A program made the position numbers and the translations under genes. From assembly GCF_014805625.2 (NCBI RefSeq), contig NW_023998455.1:7753700-7817699 (forward strand): 64,000 nucleotides of DNA. Reading direction: 5' to 3'. This DNA is from Glossina fuscipes. Lineage: Eukaryota > Arthropoda > Insecta > Diptera > Glossinidae. The notes beneath the pieces were generated by a model that saw nothing but the letters and a program-made list of their open reading frames with translations, ran no database searches and was not told the DNA's origin. Of the stretch, positions 61,807 to 64,000 are shown in pieces (positions within the stretch are counted from its first letter, which is position 1; each line of letters begins with the position of its first letter).

Positions 61807-64000
61807 TCTGATTACCAAGCACAAGTTGCCAGATCTTACCTTTTCAATTCAGAATATGCAGTCGTGGAAAAATCCTTTTTATTCGAAAAAATATCTTACT
61901 GTTCCCTGAGAGACGTTATTCATTTCTTTGCATGGTGTGCTTTTTAAGATGAGTATTTCTTCGGTCAAACTGGTGGTCGATCGACCAAATAATCGAATCA
62001 TTTTTCGGCTTTCATGCATTCTTTGCTGTTGATGAGGTGTTCATAACTTTTGATTGCCCTTTTGCTCACCTTTTTTTCGGCTTCCTAACGGCTTGGCGTT
62101 TGGGTGTAAAATATAGTTTGCGTATTATTTTTTGCTTTAGGTTTAAGAGAATAACAAAAGCAAGTAATCGGGTAATGTGATCTTAAAGTCTTTTGCGTTC
62201 TAACTGAGATATTTTGTTGTCCATTGGGAATTTTATTTTTATTAATATTTTCTGTTTTGCGTTCTAAATAATTTCTCAGCTTTAAATAATGGCAGACATT
62301 TTCTACACCGTTACATCTAGATACACATGAGCACACAATATCGTTAAAGTTAAACATTAAGTGTCAATACCGAGCCAGTTTTAAATGTTTTTTGTTTTTC
62401 TTTAGAGCACTTAATCTTATCGTAGAGATAATCTTTCTCTTTCTAAGCGTTATCTGTTTAAGACCAAAAACAAATATCAATAAAATCAGAATAACAAGAA
62501 AGAAGCAGAATAAGAAAACCTTTTAAGATCTTTAAAAGAGTTGTTTAGTGAAAATTGCATGCAACAAGTGCCATCAAACTAAATCCATTCCACAGCAATC
62601 ATTAGATATGTATATATATATATATATATATATACATATATATTGCATATATGATAAGTTTATATATACATGTATATATAAATACATGTATGTATAAATT
62701 TTATATATATATATATATACATATGTAGGTATTGCGCGCGTGTATGTCCGCGTGTGTTTTAGAAATGAGCAAAACCGGAATTCAATTCGCAAGCACACAC
62801 TGCTTGCCTTTTGCCTTAGCTGGAGCATTTGCCCGTTTCACTAGATCAAATTACACCGTAAAACCATGAATTGTCTGAAATGCATACGAACCATATTAAA
62901 TGGTTACTAGAAGATTGGCTACAACGCACAGGCATGAGCCATACATACAATGTATGCATAAATGTACAATAGCTGTTAATGGCTGGCAGCAGAGCAATTA
63001 AGGCCGGCAGTGGATAAAATTTGTACTGCATTTGTGTTTGTGTTAGTTTGTGTGTGTGTTTGTGTGTGTGTGTGTGTATGTGTGCTTTAATTATTCAACG
63101 ATTACCTAAATAAAATGCACATATGTGTGCGTGTTTGTGTATAAAGCAATTCGCCCAGTCACCCTCATCTTTGGAGGAATGCTTGCTGCTTGTATAGGGA
63201 CGTAGACGCATATATGTATTGGTGCCGAATATAAACATCGCGTATTTAAAATGTTTATCTCTGTTATAAATCTAGATGGGGGTCTGTTTTCTGTTTGTAT
63301 ATTTGTGTTTAAGTCTTTTAAAAATAAATGTTCATGCTACGCACGCGCTGTAATGCTTGCAAATGCTTAAACACATCCACATGCACACAAATACACATAC
63401 ATAAATTTAAATGAATATCATTTGAAATCTCGATTGAGGATATTTTAGTTTGGCACGCGCTTTAGTTTTGTTGTTATTATTGCTTTTGTTGTTCTTGTTA
63501 CTTTTGGTGGTGGTGTTTGCCATTGATATGTTTGTACTGATACCCTTGTAGCCTCTTTTTTATTTTTTATTTTTTTTGTTTTGTTTTTATTATGGCACAA
63601 CAAGAGATTTACTTGTAGATTTGTATGGATGCTCAGCCTCAATATATGTACAAACATGAGCTTACGCTCTTGTGTTAATAAAACCCGGCAATTACTTTGG
63701 TCAAAATGCTACAATTGTAATAGATTAGATGACTAGGCTTGATTTCAACGACTAACTAGTTTTTCCTTTTCCCAGCTTTAACTTTTATTTGCTGCTTTAG
63801 AGCGTTTAACTGTGTATATGCGTTTGTTTACCTAATCTCGCATATAGGAGAGTGCGGTGTGCTAAGCTTTGTGTGGCGGTTCATTTCAATGTCGATCTTT
63901 GATGTTAAATTACTAACAAAATAAAAATTAGATCAATTTCGTTGATAAATTTCATTTTTACGATCTGAATGCACTCAACTTAAGCTGTTTACGAGATTAG
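61807..64000. other. non-coding end of window with microsatellites
   Basis: (TA)n arrays at 62611-62634 and near 62700-62720, (GT)n at about 63034-63086. No open frame with recognisable content. No sign of the next gene. Confidence 0.55.

Overview
The window is nuclear DNA from a higher fly (Diptera, most likely Schizophora). It is AT-rich, holds many microsatellites and short dispersed repeats, and contains one unmistakable gene, an insect FGF receptor tyrosine kinase of the Heartless type. Its length, its two Ig domains and its kinase motifs fit the Drosophila gene heartless (htl). The dispersed repeats look like brachyceran elements. A calyptrate such as a tsetse or a house-fly relative is my guess from general feel, not something the sequence proves.

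Layout. 1-6.0 kb: no recognisable gene; a GC-elevated unclassified block (about 2.2-3.16 kb), a 69-bp tandem duplication, a strong AT hairpin and a diverged 44-bp direct repeat. 6.06-6.35 kb: a dispersed-element copy just beyond the 3' end of the receptor gene. 6.63-9.3 kb: htl on the minus strand, with an uninterrupted 714-codon reading frame, candidate poly(A) signals, a candidate TATA box and splice acceptor, and E-boxes upstream. 9.3-64 kb: about 55 kb with no open reading frame longer than chance predicts. It holds at least seven loci of one dispersed-element family that resembles dipteran mini-me/DINE-type elements (near-palindromic ends, (GTCY)n tract). It also holds four relatives of a tRNA-derived SINE-like family, two copies of a different GC-rich retroposon-like element, and many (GA)n, (AT)n, (GTT)n, (GAT)n and homopolymer tracts.

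The most interesting structure is nested. A 562-bp element with a conserved stem-loop near one end sits inside a mini-me-like element at 27.98-28.57 kb, flanked by a 15-bp direct repeat. A shorter, internally deleted copy at 61.6 kb has its own 9-bp flanking duplication. Together they look like a short non-autonomous retroposon family that I cannot name.

There is only one supported gene, so I infer no pathway within the window. The long non-coding flank could be intergenic regulatory DNA of htl or introns of a neighbouring gene; the sequence alone does not decide. I found no convincing tRNA, rRNA, microRNA, CRISPR array or complete autonomous transposon.
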